Positions 25,698 to 35,096 of a stretch of 62,295 nt of DNA are shown here, piece by piece. Under the pieces are notes generated by a model. It was not told the DNA's origin. It made no database searches and saw only the letters and a program-made list of their open reading frames with translations. Each line of letters opens with the position of its first letter. Position 1 is the stretch's first letter. The stretch is taken from positions 65,887 to 128,181 of the forward strand of contig JACWDR010000002.1 in the NCBI GenBank assembly GCA_014653975.1. Direction: 5' to 3'. Source of the DNA: Pelagibacterales bacterium SAG-MED20. Lineage in GTDB: Bacteria; Pseudomonadota; Alphaproteobacteria; Pelagibacterales; Pelagibacteraceae. The position numbers were made by a program, and so were the translations under genes.

Positions 25698-26485
25698 GTA
25701 ATTTAAATATTTTAATTGTTGAAGGAAATATTAGAGAAGATAGTGAGTTTTTTATCAAAGTAGCTGGAACTTCTGCAGCTGATAATTTAAAAAATCTAAT
25801 TTTAAAGATAGAACCATCAACCAATACAGAAATCATAAATCCTGGCCATGATGATGAAACAAACAATGTGCTAAAAAATATGAGCAAATACAATGGTATT
25901 GTGTTTACCGGCGGTGCAATGAGAATAAACGATATGACAGATGTAATTAAGAAGCATATCAGTTTTGCATCTAATTGTTTTACTCAAAAAAAGAAGATTT
26001 TAGCAATTTGTTGGGGGCTACAAGTCTGCTCAACTGCAGCCGGGGGCAAAGTAAACCCTGGAAAAAATGGTGCTCATATTGGAATTGCATCAGATGTAAT
26101 TATTAACAATGAAGGTAAAAAACATTTTATATATAAAGATAAAAAATTTTTTTTTACATCACCTGCATTTAATTTTGATGAAGTAAGTGAATTGCCAAAA
26201 AATGCTATTCTTTTATCAAGTGACAAAGTTAACAATGTAATGGGCGTTAGTTTTAATGCAGGAAACTCAGAAATTATAGGATTACAATATCATCCTGATT
26301 ATGAATATTTTCAGATGCTTAAACTTATAGCTGGTCGTAAAGAGCGACTATTTGTGAATAAAAATTTTTTAAATGAAGAAGAGTATGAAAAGCATATCTC
26401 ATATATAAAATCTGAAAATGAATTATTAAATTTTAATGATAGAACATGTGAAGTTAGAAATTGGCTTAATTATATAAAGAACTAA
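25694..26485 (+). CDS. Class I glutamine amidotransferase-like protein
   Basis: 263 residues with the GATase1 triad. The nucleophile elbow is AICWGLQVCSTA (Cys about residue 105) and the His-x-Glu site appears as LQYHPDYEYFQM, here with Asp-Tyr-Glu after His-Pro. The oxyanion region is VFTGGAMRIND. Such stand-alone domains hydrolyse glutamine or gamma-glutamyl amides. It overlaps the iron alcohol dehydrogenase by four bases. One possibility is that a gamma-glutamylated amino alcohol is oxidised and then released, as in putrescine-type pathways; this is inference. It converges with fhs, two bases away. Confidence 0.85.
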   Translation: MSNLNILIVEGNIREDSEFFIKVAGTSAADNLKNLILKIEPSTNTEIINPGHDDETNNVLKNMSKYNGIVFTGGAMRINDMTDVIKKHISFASNCFTQKKKILAICWGLQVCSTAAGGKVNPGKNGAHIGIASDVIINNEGKKHFIYKDKKFFFTSPAFNFDEVSELPKNAILLSSDKVNNVMGVSFNAGNSEIIGLQYHPDYEYFQMLKLIAGRKERLFVNKNFLNEEEYEKHISYIKSENELLNFNDRTCEVRNWLNYIKN

Positions 26486-26487
26486 AT

Positions 26488-28173
26488 TTAAAATAGTCCC
26501 TCTATTTCGCCATCTTTATTTAATTTAATCGCATTAGCAGCAGGTACCCTAGGTAATCCTGGCATAGTCATAATTTCTCCACAAACAACTACAATAAATT
26601 CAGCACCAGACGATAACCTAACCTCTCTAACAGGTAATACGTGACCAGTTGGTGCTCCTTTTAAATTTGGATCTGTTGAAAAACTATATTGTGTTTTTGC
26701 AATACAAACAGGAAGTTTGCTGTAACCTTTTTCCTCAAAATCTTTAAGTTGTTGTCTAATTTTAGTATCAGCAACAACTTCGCTTGCATGATAAATTTCT
26801 TGAGCTATTTTTTCAATTTTTTTAAATAAAGAAATATTGTCCTCATATAAATATTTAAAAGTATTTTTTTTATCTTCACATATTTCGACTATATTTTTTG
26901 ATAGTTCTATTGTTCCTTCGCTACCGTTAGACCAATGAGTGCATTTAGAAGCTTTAACGCCTTGGGTTTTGCAAAATTCTAACAATGTGTCCATTTCATT
27001 ATCAGAGTCTGTGATAAAGTGATTTACTGCTATAGTGACTGGCAATCCAAACTTTCTCATATTATTAATATGTCTTTCTAAATTAACTAAACCTTTTTTT
27101 AATGCATTTACATTCTCATTCTTTAATTCTTCTTTTCCAAGTCCTCCATGCATTTTAAGAGCTCTTATAGTAGCAACTATAACCACACAATCAGGTACAA
27201 TTCCTGATTTACGACACTTAATATTTAAAAACTTTTCTGCTCCCAGGTCAGCTCCAAATCCAGCTTCTGTAACAACATAATCTGCCAATTTTAATCCAGC
27301 CTTAGTAGCAATTACTGAATTACAACCATGAGCAATATTAGCAAAGGGCCCACCATGAATTATAGCAGGGTTATTTTCCAAGGTCTGTGTTATATTTGGT
27401 CTAATTGCTTCCTTTAATAAAACTGTCATAGAACCTTGGGCATTTAAATCTTTAGCATGAATTGATTTCTTATCTCTTGTATAACCGATAGTTATATTGC
27501 CTATTCTTTCCTCTAAATCATTTAAATTTTTTGCTAAACAAAAAATTGCCATTAATTCTGAAGCGACTGTAATATCAAAACTATCTTGTCTTGGGTAACC
27601 ATTGGCAACTCCTCCCAGATCAACAATAATAGATCTTAAAGATCTATCATTCATATCCATAACTCTTCTCCATACAACTCTTCTAACATCTATATTAAGT
27701 TTATTTCCCCAATAAATGTGATTATCAATTAGTGCAGACAATAAATTATGAGCGGATGTAATTGCATGAAAATCTCCTGTAAAATGTAAATTTATTTGTT
27801 CCATTGGAACTACTTGAGCATAACCACCTCCTGCCGCTCCTCCTTTCATTCCAAAAGATGGACCGAGACTAGGCTCTCTTAGACAAACAATAGATTTTTT
27901 ACCTATTTTATTTAATCCATCATTTAAACCAACTGAAGTTGTGGTTTTACCTTCACCAGCTGGAGTTGGAGTGATAGCAGTAACTAAAATAAGCTTTCCA
28001 TCAGGTTTATCTTTTAATGTATCAAGATACTCCAAGTTAATTTTTGCAATATGCCTACCCATAGGACTAAAGGCTGCACTTTCATCTGGCACATTTATTT
28101 TTGCCAATATCTCATTTATAGGTTGCATTTTAGCTTCTCTAGCTATTTGAATATCTGTCTTTACTTTACTCAT
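26488..28173 (-). CDS. fhs: Formate-tetrahydrofolate ligase
   Basis: 561 residues, the usual family length. The P-loop-like motif is [14 protein letters not shown], preceded by VTAITPT, and [22 protein letters not shown] and [22 protein letters not shown] are diagnostic. It interconverts formate plus ATP plus THF with 10-formyl-THF. Here, with N-demethylating enzymes on both sides (tdm, sox), it most likely runs towards formate and ATP, draining methyl-derived C1 units, but it could also supply formyl groups for purines. It is divergent from soxB across a 130-base gap that must hold both promoters. Confidence 0.96.
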   Translation of the reverse strand: MSKVKTDIQIAREAKMQPINEILAKINVPDESAAFSPMGRHIAKINLEYLDTLKDKPDGKLILVTAITPTPAGEGKTTTSVGLNDGLNKIGKKSIVCLREPSLGPSFGMKGGAAGGGYAQVVPMEQINLHFTGDFHAITSAHNLLSALIDNHIYWGNKLNIDVRRVVWRRVMDMNDRSLRSIIVDLGGVANGYPRQDSFDITVASELMAIFCLAKNLNDLEERIGNITIGYTRDKKSIHAKDLNAQGSMTVLLKEAIRPNITQTLENNPAIIHGGPFANIAHGCNSVIATKAGLKLADYVVTEAGFGADLGAEKFLNIKCRKSGIVPDCVVIVATIRALKMHGGLGKEELKNENVNALKKGLVNLERHINNMRKFGLPVTIAVNHFITDSDNEMDTLLEFCKTQGVKASKCTHWSNGSEGTIELSKNIVEICEDKKNTFKYLYEDNISLFKKIEKIAQEIYHASEVVADTKIRQQLKDFEEKGYSKLPVCIAKTQYSFSTDPNLKGAPTGHVLPVREVRLSSGAEFIVVVCGEIMTMPGLPRVPAANAIKLNKDGEIEGLF

Positions 28174-28303
28174 TTAAAATTCTTATAAATTTACAATTTT
28201 TTTTTGGAGGATTAATATCCTTTTTTAGCTATTTTGGAAACTTCTAATAATTATATATAAAAAAAATAAGAACTATTTATATTTGCTGTTATAAAATCAA
28301 ATT

Positions 28304-29560
28304 ATGCAAAAATACTCAATATTCAATTTAATTAAAAATGCCTTTTCTAACCACATTAATTGGGATTTAGCCTGGAAAGATCCAACTCCCAAAAAAGAAT
28401 ATGACGTTGTTATTATTGGAGGAGGAGGACATGGTCTAGCAACCGCATATTACCTTGCTAAAGAGCACAATATTACAAATGTAGCAATTATTGAAAAAGG
28501 ATGGATAGGTGGAGGAAATGTTGGAAGAAATACTACAATTATAAGATCTAATTATATGCATGATGATAATGCATTATTTAGTGAATTTGGAATGGACCTT
28601 TGGAGAAAGATGAGTCAGGATTTAAATTACAATGTAATGTTTTCCCCTAGAGGAATAATAAACCTAGCTCATTCAGATGCTCAAATGAATGTCTATGCAA
28701 GACGTGGAAATTCAATGAGATTAAATGGAATAGACGCAGTTCTTTTAAATAGAGAACAAGTAAAAGAAGTTATTCCAATGGCAGACTTTTCAGACAATGT
28801 AAGGTTTCCAATTTTTGGAGGTTTAATGCAGCCAAGTGCAGGAACAGCTAGGCATGATGCAGTTGCTTGGGGTTATGCTAGGCAGGCAGATTCAATGGGA
28901 GTAGACATAATTCAAAATTGTGAGGTAACCGGATTTGATCTTGAAGGTGGCAAAATTAATGGAGTTAGAACTTCAAGAGGTAACATTAAAGTTAAAAAGA
29001 TTGGACTATGTGTTGCAGGAAGTACAAATATTTTAGCAGAAAAATTAAATATGACATTACCGGTAGAAACGCATCTTCTTCAGGCCTGTGTTTCAGAACC
29101 TGTAAAACCAGTTTTAGATAAAGTTGTAACATTTGGTGCTGGACATTTTTATATTAGTCAATCTGATAAAGGTGAAATGGTTATGGGGGGAGATTTAGAT
29201 GGCTACAATAGTTATGCTCAAAGAGGAAATTTACCAACTCTACAACACGTATTAACTGAAGGAATTGCGATGATGCCTTTTTTAAGTAAATTAAAAATGC
29301 TTAGAACTTGGGGTGGAATAATGGATATGTCGATGGATGGCTCACCTATTATTGATAAAACACATATTGAAGGATTGTATTTAAATTGTGGATGGTGTTA
29401 TGGTGGATTTAAAGCAACCCCAGCATCTGGCTGGACATTTGCACATACAATCGCACAAGACAGAGTACATAAACTAAATGCTGGGTATAGTTTAAATAGA
29501 TTTAATACTGGTCACTTATTAGATGAAAAAGGACTTGGAACTAAAACTTGGATTTCATAA
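28304..29560 (+). CDS. soxB: Sarcosine oxidase beta subunit
   Basis: 418 residues that follow heterotetrameric sarcosine oxidase beta subunits closely through the whole length, including VVIIGGGGHGLATAYYLA, EKGWIGGGNVGRNTTIIRSNY, GVDIIQNCEVTGF, LRTWGGIMDMSMDGSPII and LNCGWCYGGFKATP. It carries the FAD dinucleotide fold and the site of covalent FMN and substrate oxidation. It is the first of soxB-soxD-soxA-soxG. The complex demethylates sarcosine to glycine with transfer of the methyl group to THF. N-methylglutamate dehydrogenase (MgdABCD) is homologous subunit by subunit and remains an alternative given gmaS-mgsABC in the same window. Confidence 0.9.
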   Translation: MQKYSIFNLIKNAFSNHINWDLAWKDPTPKKEYDVVIIGGGGHGLATAYYLAKEHNITNVAIIEKGWIGGGNVGRNTTIIRSNYMHDDNALFSEFGMDLWRKMSQDLNYNVMFSPRGIINLAHSDAQMNVYARRGNSMRLNGIDAVLLNREQVKEVIPMADFSDNVRFPIFGGLMQPSAGTARHDAVAWGYARQADSMGVDIIQNCEVTGFDLEGGKINGVRTSRGNIKVKKIGLCVAGSTNILAEKLNMTLPVETHLLQACVSEPVKPVLDKVVTFGAGHFYISQSDKGEMVMGGDLDGYNSYAQRGNLPTLQHVLTEGIAMMPFLSKLKMLRTWGGIMDMSMDGSPIIDKTHIEGLYLNCGWCYGGFKATPASGWTFAHTIAQDRVHKLNAGYSLNRFNTGHLLDEKGLGTKTWIS

Positions 29561-29830
29561 ATGCTTCATATTAAATGCCCACATTGTGGAATGAGATCAC
29601 AAAATGAGTTTTCTTATGGAGGTGATGCGAGTGTTAAAAGGCCTAAGCTAAATCAAGAAATTTCAGATCAAGATTGGGATAATTTTGTCTACAATAGAAA
29701 AAGTTTGAGAGGAAAACATTTAGAACTATGGCATCATTTATCAGGTTGCCGACAATGGATCAAAGTTGAAAGAGATACATCAACCCATGAAATTTTTAGA
29801 ACAATGAAAGCTAATGAGGATAATTCATAA
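29561..29830 (+). CDS. soxD: Sarcosine oxidase delta subunit
   Basis: 89 residues, the small zinc-binding subunit. The zinc ligands are visible as Cys6 and Cys9 (KCPHCGMRS) and a later His/Cys pair (LWHHLSGCRQW). Other family marks are NEFSYGGDA and NFVYNRKSLRGKHLELW. It begins directly after the soxB stop, and its own stop shares a base with the soxA start. It has a structural role in the heterotetramer. Confidence 0.93.
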   Translation: MLHIKCPHCGMRSQNEFSYGGDASVKRPKLNQEISDQDWDNFVYNRKSLRGKHLELWHHLSGCRQWIKVERDTSTHEIFRTMKANEDNS

Positions 29831-32826
29831 TGACACAGAACTTTAGACTGAAAAATATTGGCTTAATTGATAGAAATAAAAAATTAACTTTTAAATTTAA
29901 TGGCAAATCATATTATGGTTATAAAGGAGATACTCTTGCGTCAGCTTTACTAGCAAACGGCATTCATTTGATTGGCAGAAGCTTTAAATATCATAGACCC
30001 AGAGGTTTTTTCGGAGCGGGAGTTGATGAGCCTTATGCAATTGTTCAATTATATAGAAATGGTGAGACGGAACCAAATATTAAAGCCACCGAACAAGAAC
30101 TTTTTGAAGGCTTAGAAGCAACTAGTGTAAATTGTTGGCCTAGTGTTAATTTTGATATTGGAGCAATAAATAATTTATTAAAAATGTTTCTTCCAGCTGG
30201 ATTTTATTACAAAACATTTATGTGGCCAAAAAGCTTTTGGTACAAAGTTTATGAGCCGTTTATTAGAAAAGCTGCCGGACTTGGTGTTGCGTCTACAAGA
30301 CATGATAAAGAAAGATATGAACATAAATATGAATATTGTGATTTATTAATAGCAGGATCAGGACCTTCAGGATTAGCAAGTGCTTATGCTGCAGCAAAAA
30401 ATGGTGCTAGAGTTATTTTAGCTGAAGATAAATCGAGATTTGGAGGAACACTTTTAACAAGCGAAGTTAAAATCGGAAATAAATCAGGCAAAGAATGGGC
30501 TGATGGAATCATTTCAGAGCTTAATGAAATGCCAAATGTAGTTGTTAAAAATAGATCTCAAGTATTTGGTTATTACGATCATAATATGTTGGTTATGTCA
30601 GAAAAGGTAAGTGATCACTTGCCAAAAACAAAAAAATTTCATCCAAAACAAAGACTTTGGTATATTAGAGCTAAAGAAGTTTTGATTTCTTCTGGATCAA
30701 TTGAAAGACCTCTAGTTTTTGGAAATAATGATACGCCAGGTGTAATGCTATCATCTGCAGCAAAAGAATATTTAAAAATATATGGAGTGCTAGTAGGAAG
30801 AAAACCTTTGATATTTACAAATAACGATAGTGGTTATGAAACTGCGATTGAGTTTAAAAAAAATGATATTCATTCCGTTGTTTTGGATACAAGAAAAGAT
30901 CCACATTCTGAAATTATTGATGAAGCAAAAAATTTAGGAATTGATATTAAGAACTCTTATGTAGTTGTTGCAGCCCAAGGATATAAGAAAGTAAAATCTG
31001 CAGATATTGCAAAAATTTCAGATGATAAAACTAAACTTGGATCCATAGAAAATATAATATGTGATTGTATTTGTGTTTCTGGTTTTTGGACACCCACTAT
31101 TCATTTAGCGTCACAGTCTGGAAACAAAACTAAATTTAATGAAGACATTGATGCATTTGTACCAGGTATATCAAAACAAAATGAAAAAACATTAGGTGCC
31201 GCAAATGGAGTTTATAATTTAGATGAAACTTTGAAAAGTTCATTTGAGACTGGTTATGAGTTGTCAAAAAAAATTACTAATAATGATAACAAGGTTTCTT
31301 TTCCAAATGTTATTGAAAAAAAATCATCTACACATGACAAGTTTTGGTGTGTGCCATTACCTAAAGGAAAAAATTATAAAAGATTTTTAGATTTTCAAAA
31401 TGATGTTGCTGTTTCAGATGTTGAGATTGCATTAAAAGAGGGCTACCGATCAATAGAGCATGTTAAGAGGTACACCACTCTTGGTATGGCAACTGATCAA
31501 GGAAAAACAAGCAATCTTAATGGTTTACAATTAGTGTCCAGTATAGAAAATAAAATAGTACCAGAAGTAGGACATACAACTTTTAGACCTCCGTATACAC
31601 CAGTCTCAATTGGAGTAATTGTTGGAAGAGAAGTTGGCAAACACTCAAAACCAACTAGAAAATCTCCAATGCATTCATGGCATGAAAAAAATAATGCAGT
31701 ATTTGTTGATGCAGGAGTATGGTTGAGACCTAGATATTACAATCAAGGAAATGAAAATTTATTTGAAGGATCTAAAAGAGAAGCAAAAAATGTAAGAACA
31801 AATGTGGGTGTTTGTGATGTAACTACATTAGGGAAAATTGATATTAAAGGACCAGACGCAGCAGAGCTACTTAACAGAATTTATACGAATGCTTGGTTAA
31901 AGCTACCGATTGGTAAAGCTAGATACGGTGTAATGTTGAGAGAAGATGGAATTGTTATGGATGATGGGACAACTACAAGAATTTCAGAAAACCATTATCA
32001 TATGACAACTACTACAGCTCAAGCTGCAAATGTTCTCTCCCATTTGGAATATTATTTGCAATTAGTATGGCCAGAGTTAAATGTGAATGTAGTTTCAACT
32101 ACAGAGCAATGGGCAGGAGCAGCAATTGCTGGACCAAAATCTAGAGATTTATTGCAAAAATTATTTCCAAATTCTGATGTATCGAATGATGGACTCCCTT
32201 TTATGGGTTACATGGAGGGAGACTTGTTTGGAATAAAGGCTAGAATTTTTAGAATTTCGTTTTCTGGGGAGCTTGCATATGAAGTAAACGTTGAGTCTGA
32301 TAATGGAAACTTTATGTGGGAGAAGATTATAGAAGTTGGTCAAGAATTTAAAATTCAACCATATGGAACAGAGGCTTTATCAACTCTTAGAATTGAAATG
32401 GGACACGTAGCAGGATCAGAACTTGATGGAAGAACAATACCTTATGATAACTCACTAGAGGGATTGCTAAGTAAAAAGAAAGATTTTATAGGTAAAAGAT
32501 CGTTAACTAGAGAAGCATTTATAGCTGAAGATAGACAAAAAGTTGTTGGTGTTGTTCCATTAGATAAAAAAACAAGTATTCCTGAGGGATCTTATTTAGT
32601 TAAAGATTCAAATGCTCCATTACCCAATCCAAAATTAGGTTATATTTCAGCTTCATGTTGGAGTGTTGAGTATGATAATCCATTTTCTTTAGCAATACTG
32701 AAAGATGGAAAAAACATGATTGGAGAAAAATTATTTGTAATGTCTCCACTTAAAAATAAAGTTATACCAGTTGAGATAGTTTCTTCACACTACGTTGATC
32801 CAAAAGGTGAAAGGGTTAGATCATGA
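29830..32826 (+). CDS. soxA: Sarcosine oxidase alpha subunit
   Basis: 998 residues, the expected size. The N-terminus has the ferredoxin-like domain (GDTLASALLANGIHLIGRSF, FGAGVDEPYA), then a pyridine nucleotide-binding domain (LIAGSGPSGLASAYAAAKNG), and the C-terminal 380 residues form a GcvT-type folate domain (GVCDVTTLGKIDIKGPDAAELLNR, SFSGELAYEVNV, PYGTEALSTLRIEMGH). It binds NAD and THF and receives the methylene group released at the beta subunit. It shares one base with soxD and four with soxG, so all four subunits are coupled. Confidence 0.94.
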   Translation: MTQNFRLKNIGLIDRNKKLTFKFNGKSYYGYKGDTLASALLANGIHLIGRSFKYHRPRGFFGAGVDEPYAIVQLYRNGETEPNIKATEQELFEGLEATSVNCWPSVNFDIGAINNLLKMFLPAGFYYKTFMWPKSFWYKVYEPFIRKAAGLGVASTRHDKERYEHKYEYCDLLIAGSGPSGLASAYAAAKNGARVILAEDKSRFGGTLLTSEVKIGNKSGKEWADGIISELNEMPNVVVKNRSQVFGYYDHNMLVMSEKVSDHLPKTKKFHPKQRLWYIRAKEVLISSGSIERPLVFGNNDTPGVMLSSAAKEYLKIYGVLVGRKPLIFTNNDSGYETAIEFKKNDIHSVVLDTRKDPHSEIIDEAKNLGIDIKNSYVVVAAQGYKKVKSADIAKISDDKTKLGSIENIICDCICVSGFWTPTIHLASQSGNKTKFNEDIDAFVPGISKQNEKTLGAANGVYNLDETLKSSFETGYELSKKITNNDNKVSFPNVIEKKSSTHDKFWCVPLPKGKNYKRFLDFQNDVAVSDVEIALKEGYRSIEHVKRYTTLGMATDQGKTSNLNGLQLVSSIENKIVPEVGHTTFRPPYTPVSIGVIVGREVGKHSKPTRKSPMHSWHEKNNAVFVDAGVWLRPRYYNQGNENLFEGSKREAKNVRTNVGVCDVTTLGKIDIKGPDAAELLNRIYTNAWLKLPIGKARYGVMLREDGIVMDDGTTTRISENHYHMTTTTAQAANVLSHLEYYLQLVWPELNVNVVSTTEQWAGAAIAGPKSRDLLQKLFPNSDVSNDGLPFMGYMEGDLFGIKARIFRISFSGELAYEVNVESDNGNFMWEKIIEVGQEFKIQPYGTEALSTLRIEMGHVAGSELDGRTIPYDNSLEGLLSKKKDFIGKRSLTREAFIAEDRQKVVGVVPLDKKTSIPEGSYLVKDSNAPLPNPKLGYISASCWSVEYDNPFSLAILKDGKNMIGEKLFVMSPLKNKVIPVEIVSSHYVDPKGERVRS

Positions 32827-33410
32827 CTTTAATTTCAGCATTGAATAATATCCATATAAAAGGTCTTTTTGGAGATCATGAAGGTAAAGATGAAAAAAAT
32901 TTAATAGGAATATCAGAAACTAAAAATTTATTGATTGTTCAGATAGCTCAATACAAAAACTCTTCAACATCAAATGAAAATATAAAGATAGACAATTTAA
33001 ATTTAGAAAATGAAGCACTTAATGTAAGTAATAATACTAACACCAGAATTCTATGGAGTGGACCTAATAATTGGATTTTAACAGCAACAAAAAAAGAAAT
33101 TTTAAAAGAAGTAAAAGAAAAGTTAGATGAAGCAAATTTTGCTATTACTGATTTGTCTCACTCAAGAGCTATAATTGAATTAGAGGGTGAAAGTGCTAAG
33201 GAAGTATTAAAAAAAGGATGTCCTTATAACTTTAATGAACTTAAAAAAAATAATTGCCTAAATTCAACATTCAATGGCATGTCGATTATGGTTGATGTAC
33301 TAAACGACAACCCATACAAGGTTAGAGTATTTACATTAAGAAGTTTTGGTGAATCTTTATATCATTCAATCACAGATAGCTGTTTAGAGTTTGGTTATAA
33401 AAGTATTTAA
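32823..33410 (+). CDS. soxG: Sarcosine oxidase gamma subunit
   Basis: 195 residues, GcvT-related like other gamma subunits. Recognisable pieces are RILWSGPNNWILTA, AITDLSHSRAIIELEGESAKEVLKKGCP and VFTLRSFGESLYHSI, matching the family pattern of a D-L-S-h-s-R motif followed by a glycine/lysine-rich loop. It is the last gene of soxBDAG and overlaps both soxA (four bases) and the convergent DMT permease (four bases). Confidence 0.87.
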   Translation: MTLISALNNIHIKGLFGDHEGKDEKNLIGISETKNLLIVQIAQYKNSSTSNENIKIDNLNLENEALNVSNNTNTRILWSGPNNWILTATKKEILKEVKEKLDEANFAITDLSHSRAIIELEGESAKEVLKKGCPYNFNELKKNNCLNSTFNGMSIMVDVLNDNPYKVRVFTLRSFGESLYHSITDSCLEFGYKSI

Positions 33411-34264
33411 ATTTTATTTTTTCTTGTAGCAATATAAACTCCAAGAGTCGCAACAGCAAAACCAATTATATCAAAATTATTTAGTACTTCATCTAAAAAT
33501 AACCATGCCATAAATGCAGTGGTCGGTGGTATTAAAAAAAATATAGAAACAGTTTTACTAGCTGAATTATTATTAATTAAAAACATTAATATTGTGAACG
33601 CACCAAATGACACAAGGATTATTTGGTGACTCATAGCTATCAAAAAAGTATTAGTAAAATTAATATATGGATCAGTAAAAATAACAATAATTATCACATG
33701 AAAACCACACCCACCTACAGCTTGATACATATTACTTACAGATAGTGGTAAGTTATTACCTATTTTTTTTTGCCACAAAGTAGAAGTTGTAATTGCTAGC
33801 AAAGCAACAAAAGAAGATATAACACCTATAAGAGGAAGATTAATGCCAATATCAAATCCCAACACTAAAGCAGCCCCCATAAATCCGAGCATGACACCAA
33901 TCCATTGCTTAAAAGAAACTTCTTCTTTCAAAAATTTACCTGCTAAAGCATTTGTTAGAATAGGTTGTAATGTTACAATTAACGCTGCAATACCTGTCGG
34001 TATTCCTATTGAAACTGAATAAAAAACACCACCTAAATAAATACCATGAAATAAAACTCCACTAAAAAGTGATTGAATCAAGTTTTTATTAGTAATTAAA
34101 ATTTTTTGTTTTGTAAAAACTGAGAATATTAAAAAACCCAAGGCTACAAAAAAAAATCTAAAAGCGAGCGCAGCAAAAGGATCGCTATTATCAATGATAG
34201 GTTTTGTTGTAACAAAAGCAGAAGACCATAAAACGATAAAGATAAATGGAAAAATTCTAATCAT
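33407..34264 (-). CDS. EamA/DMT family transporter
   Basis: 285 residues with about ten hydrophobic segments and the duplicated EamA domain. The first half has FIVLWSSAFVTTKPII and LQPILTNALAGKFLKEE; the second repeats it with FLIPPTTAFMAWLFLDEVL. Such proteins export or exchange metabolites or amino acids across the inner membrane. It is convergent with soxG and divergent from a small lipoprotein gene. The substrate is unknown. Confidence 0.9.
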   Translation of the reverse strand: MIRIFPFIFIVLWSSAFVTTKPIIDNSDPFAALAFRFFFVALGFLIFSVFTKQKILITNKNLIQSLFSGVLFHGIYLGGVFYSVSIGIPTGIAALIVTLQPILTNALAGKFLKEEVSFKQWIGVMLGFMGAALVLGFDIGINLPLIGVISSFVALLAITTSTLWQKKIGNNLPLSVSNMYQAVGGCGFHVIIIVIFTDPYINFTNTFLIAMSHQIILVSFGAFTILMFLINNNSASKTVSIFFLIPPTTAFMAWLFLDEVLNNFDIIGFAVATLGVYIATRKNKI

Positions 34265-34375
34265 TTTTGACTTATAAGATAAATTTACTAATTATATTAC
34301 CTATTTATGACCTAAAATGATTATATTCGATCTTGAGTTGTATTCAAAAATACATAAAGATAAGCAAGAGGATCA

Positions 34376-34663
34376 ATGAGTTTGAAAAAAATATTTAAAA
34401 TAATCTGCCTTTTAGCTATATTGACCGGGTGTGCTCAAAACACTGCTCTACTAGGACCTGCTTATACTCTTGCAAAATCTGGTAATGTTTATCAAGCCAG
34501 CCTAACTTACAGTTCTGACCAGGCTATTACCAAAATGACTGGAAAGTCAACAGGACAAAACATTAAAGAAATATTAATACCAAAAAAAGATGATACTGAA
34601 TTTCAAAAAATGGTAAAAAAAAGAATTAAAGAAACAAGAAAAAAATTAAAATTAACTAATTAA
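34376..34663 (+). CDS. Small putative lipoprotein
   Basis: 95 residues. A lipoprotein signal is visible: Lys-rich start, hydrophobic core, lipobox LTGC with Cys19. The mature part is short and very basic near the end (KKRIKETRKKLKLTN), with a Ser/Thr/Gly-rich middle (GPAYTLAKSGNVYQASLTYSSDQAI). Similar short lipoproteins of unknown role are frequent in alphaproteobacteria. A purine-rich site (AAGAGGA) precedes the ATG. It converges with the 34656-35096 gene with an eight-base overlap. Confidence 0.78.
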   Translation: MSLKKIFKIICLLAILTGCAQNTALLGPAYTLAKSGNVYQASLTYSSDQAITKMTGKSTGQNIKEILIPKKDDTEFQKMVKKRIKETRKKLKLTN

Positions 34664-35096
34664 TAATATTAAGAAATATTAAGTTTTGCTGGTTAGTTTC
34701 TTTGCACCAAAGTTCATAACTTTCGCATACTCTCCACAAATGATCAAAAGAACGTTGTGAAATTTCAAGAGGAAAAGAGCTTTTTGCATAATATAGTTTA
34801 GGATATTCTATTAATTGTTTTATAGTTATGTCTTTTTGCATTTTCAAAAGATTAATAGTTTCATTAGGAATTTTTTTACCTGACTGTTTGTCAATAAATT
34901 TATTATTTTCTAAATCCTCGAACCAATTATCATGGAATTTGCCTGAACTTATATCTTGATATTCGTTAGTACCTATAAAGCCTTCAATAGCATCTAAATT
35001 TGAAAATTCTGGATTATTTTTTTTTATTTCAACTATCTTTTTATATATATGCTCAGCCATATAAATTACATAGGGCTTCTCTTTTTTGATTTTCAT
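34656..35096 (-). CDS. Unknown protein following the Asp/Glu racemase
   Basis: 146 residues with no signal peptide or membrane segment. It is rich in Lys, Glu, Asn and aromatics (DNWFEDLENN, YPKLYYAKSSFPLEIS, DHLWRVCESYELWCKETNQQN). I do not recognise a family. Its ATG shares one base with the racemase stop on the same strand, so the two are cotranscribed and coupled. A cytoplasmic accessory role with the racemase is the only inference possible. Confidence 0.68.
   Translation of the reverse strand: MKIKKEKPYVIYMAEHIYKKIVEIKKNNPEFSNLDAIEGFIGTNEYQDISSGKFHDNWFEDLENNKFIDKQSGKKIPNETINLLKMQKDITIKQLIEYPKLYYAKSSFPLEISQRSFDHLWRVCESYELWCKETNQQNLIFLNIIN

Noticed and set aside
28174..28303. Possible glycine or folate riboswitch between fhs and soxB
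   Set aside because: Only AT-rich sequence with a five-bp hairpin (28207-28220) was seen; no conserved aptamer core is recognisable.
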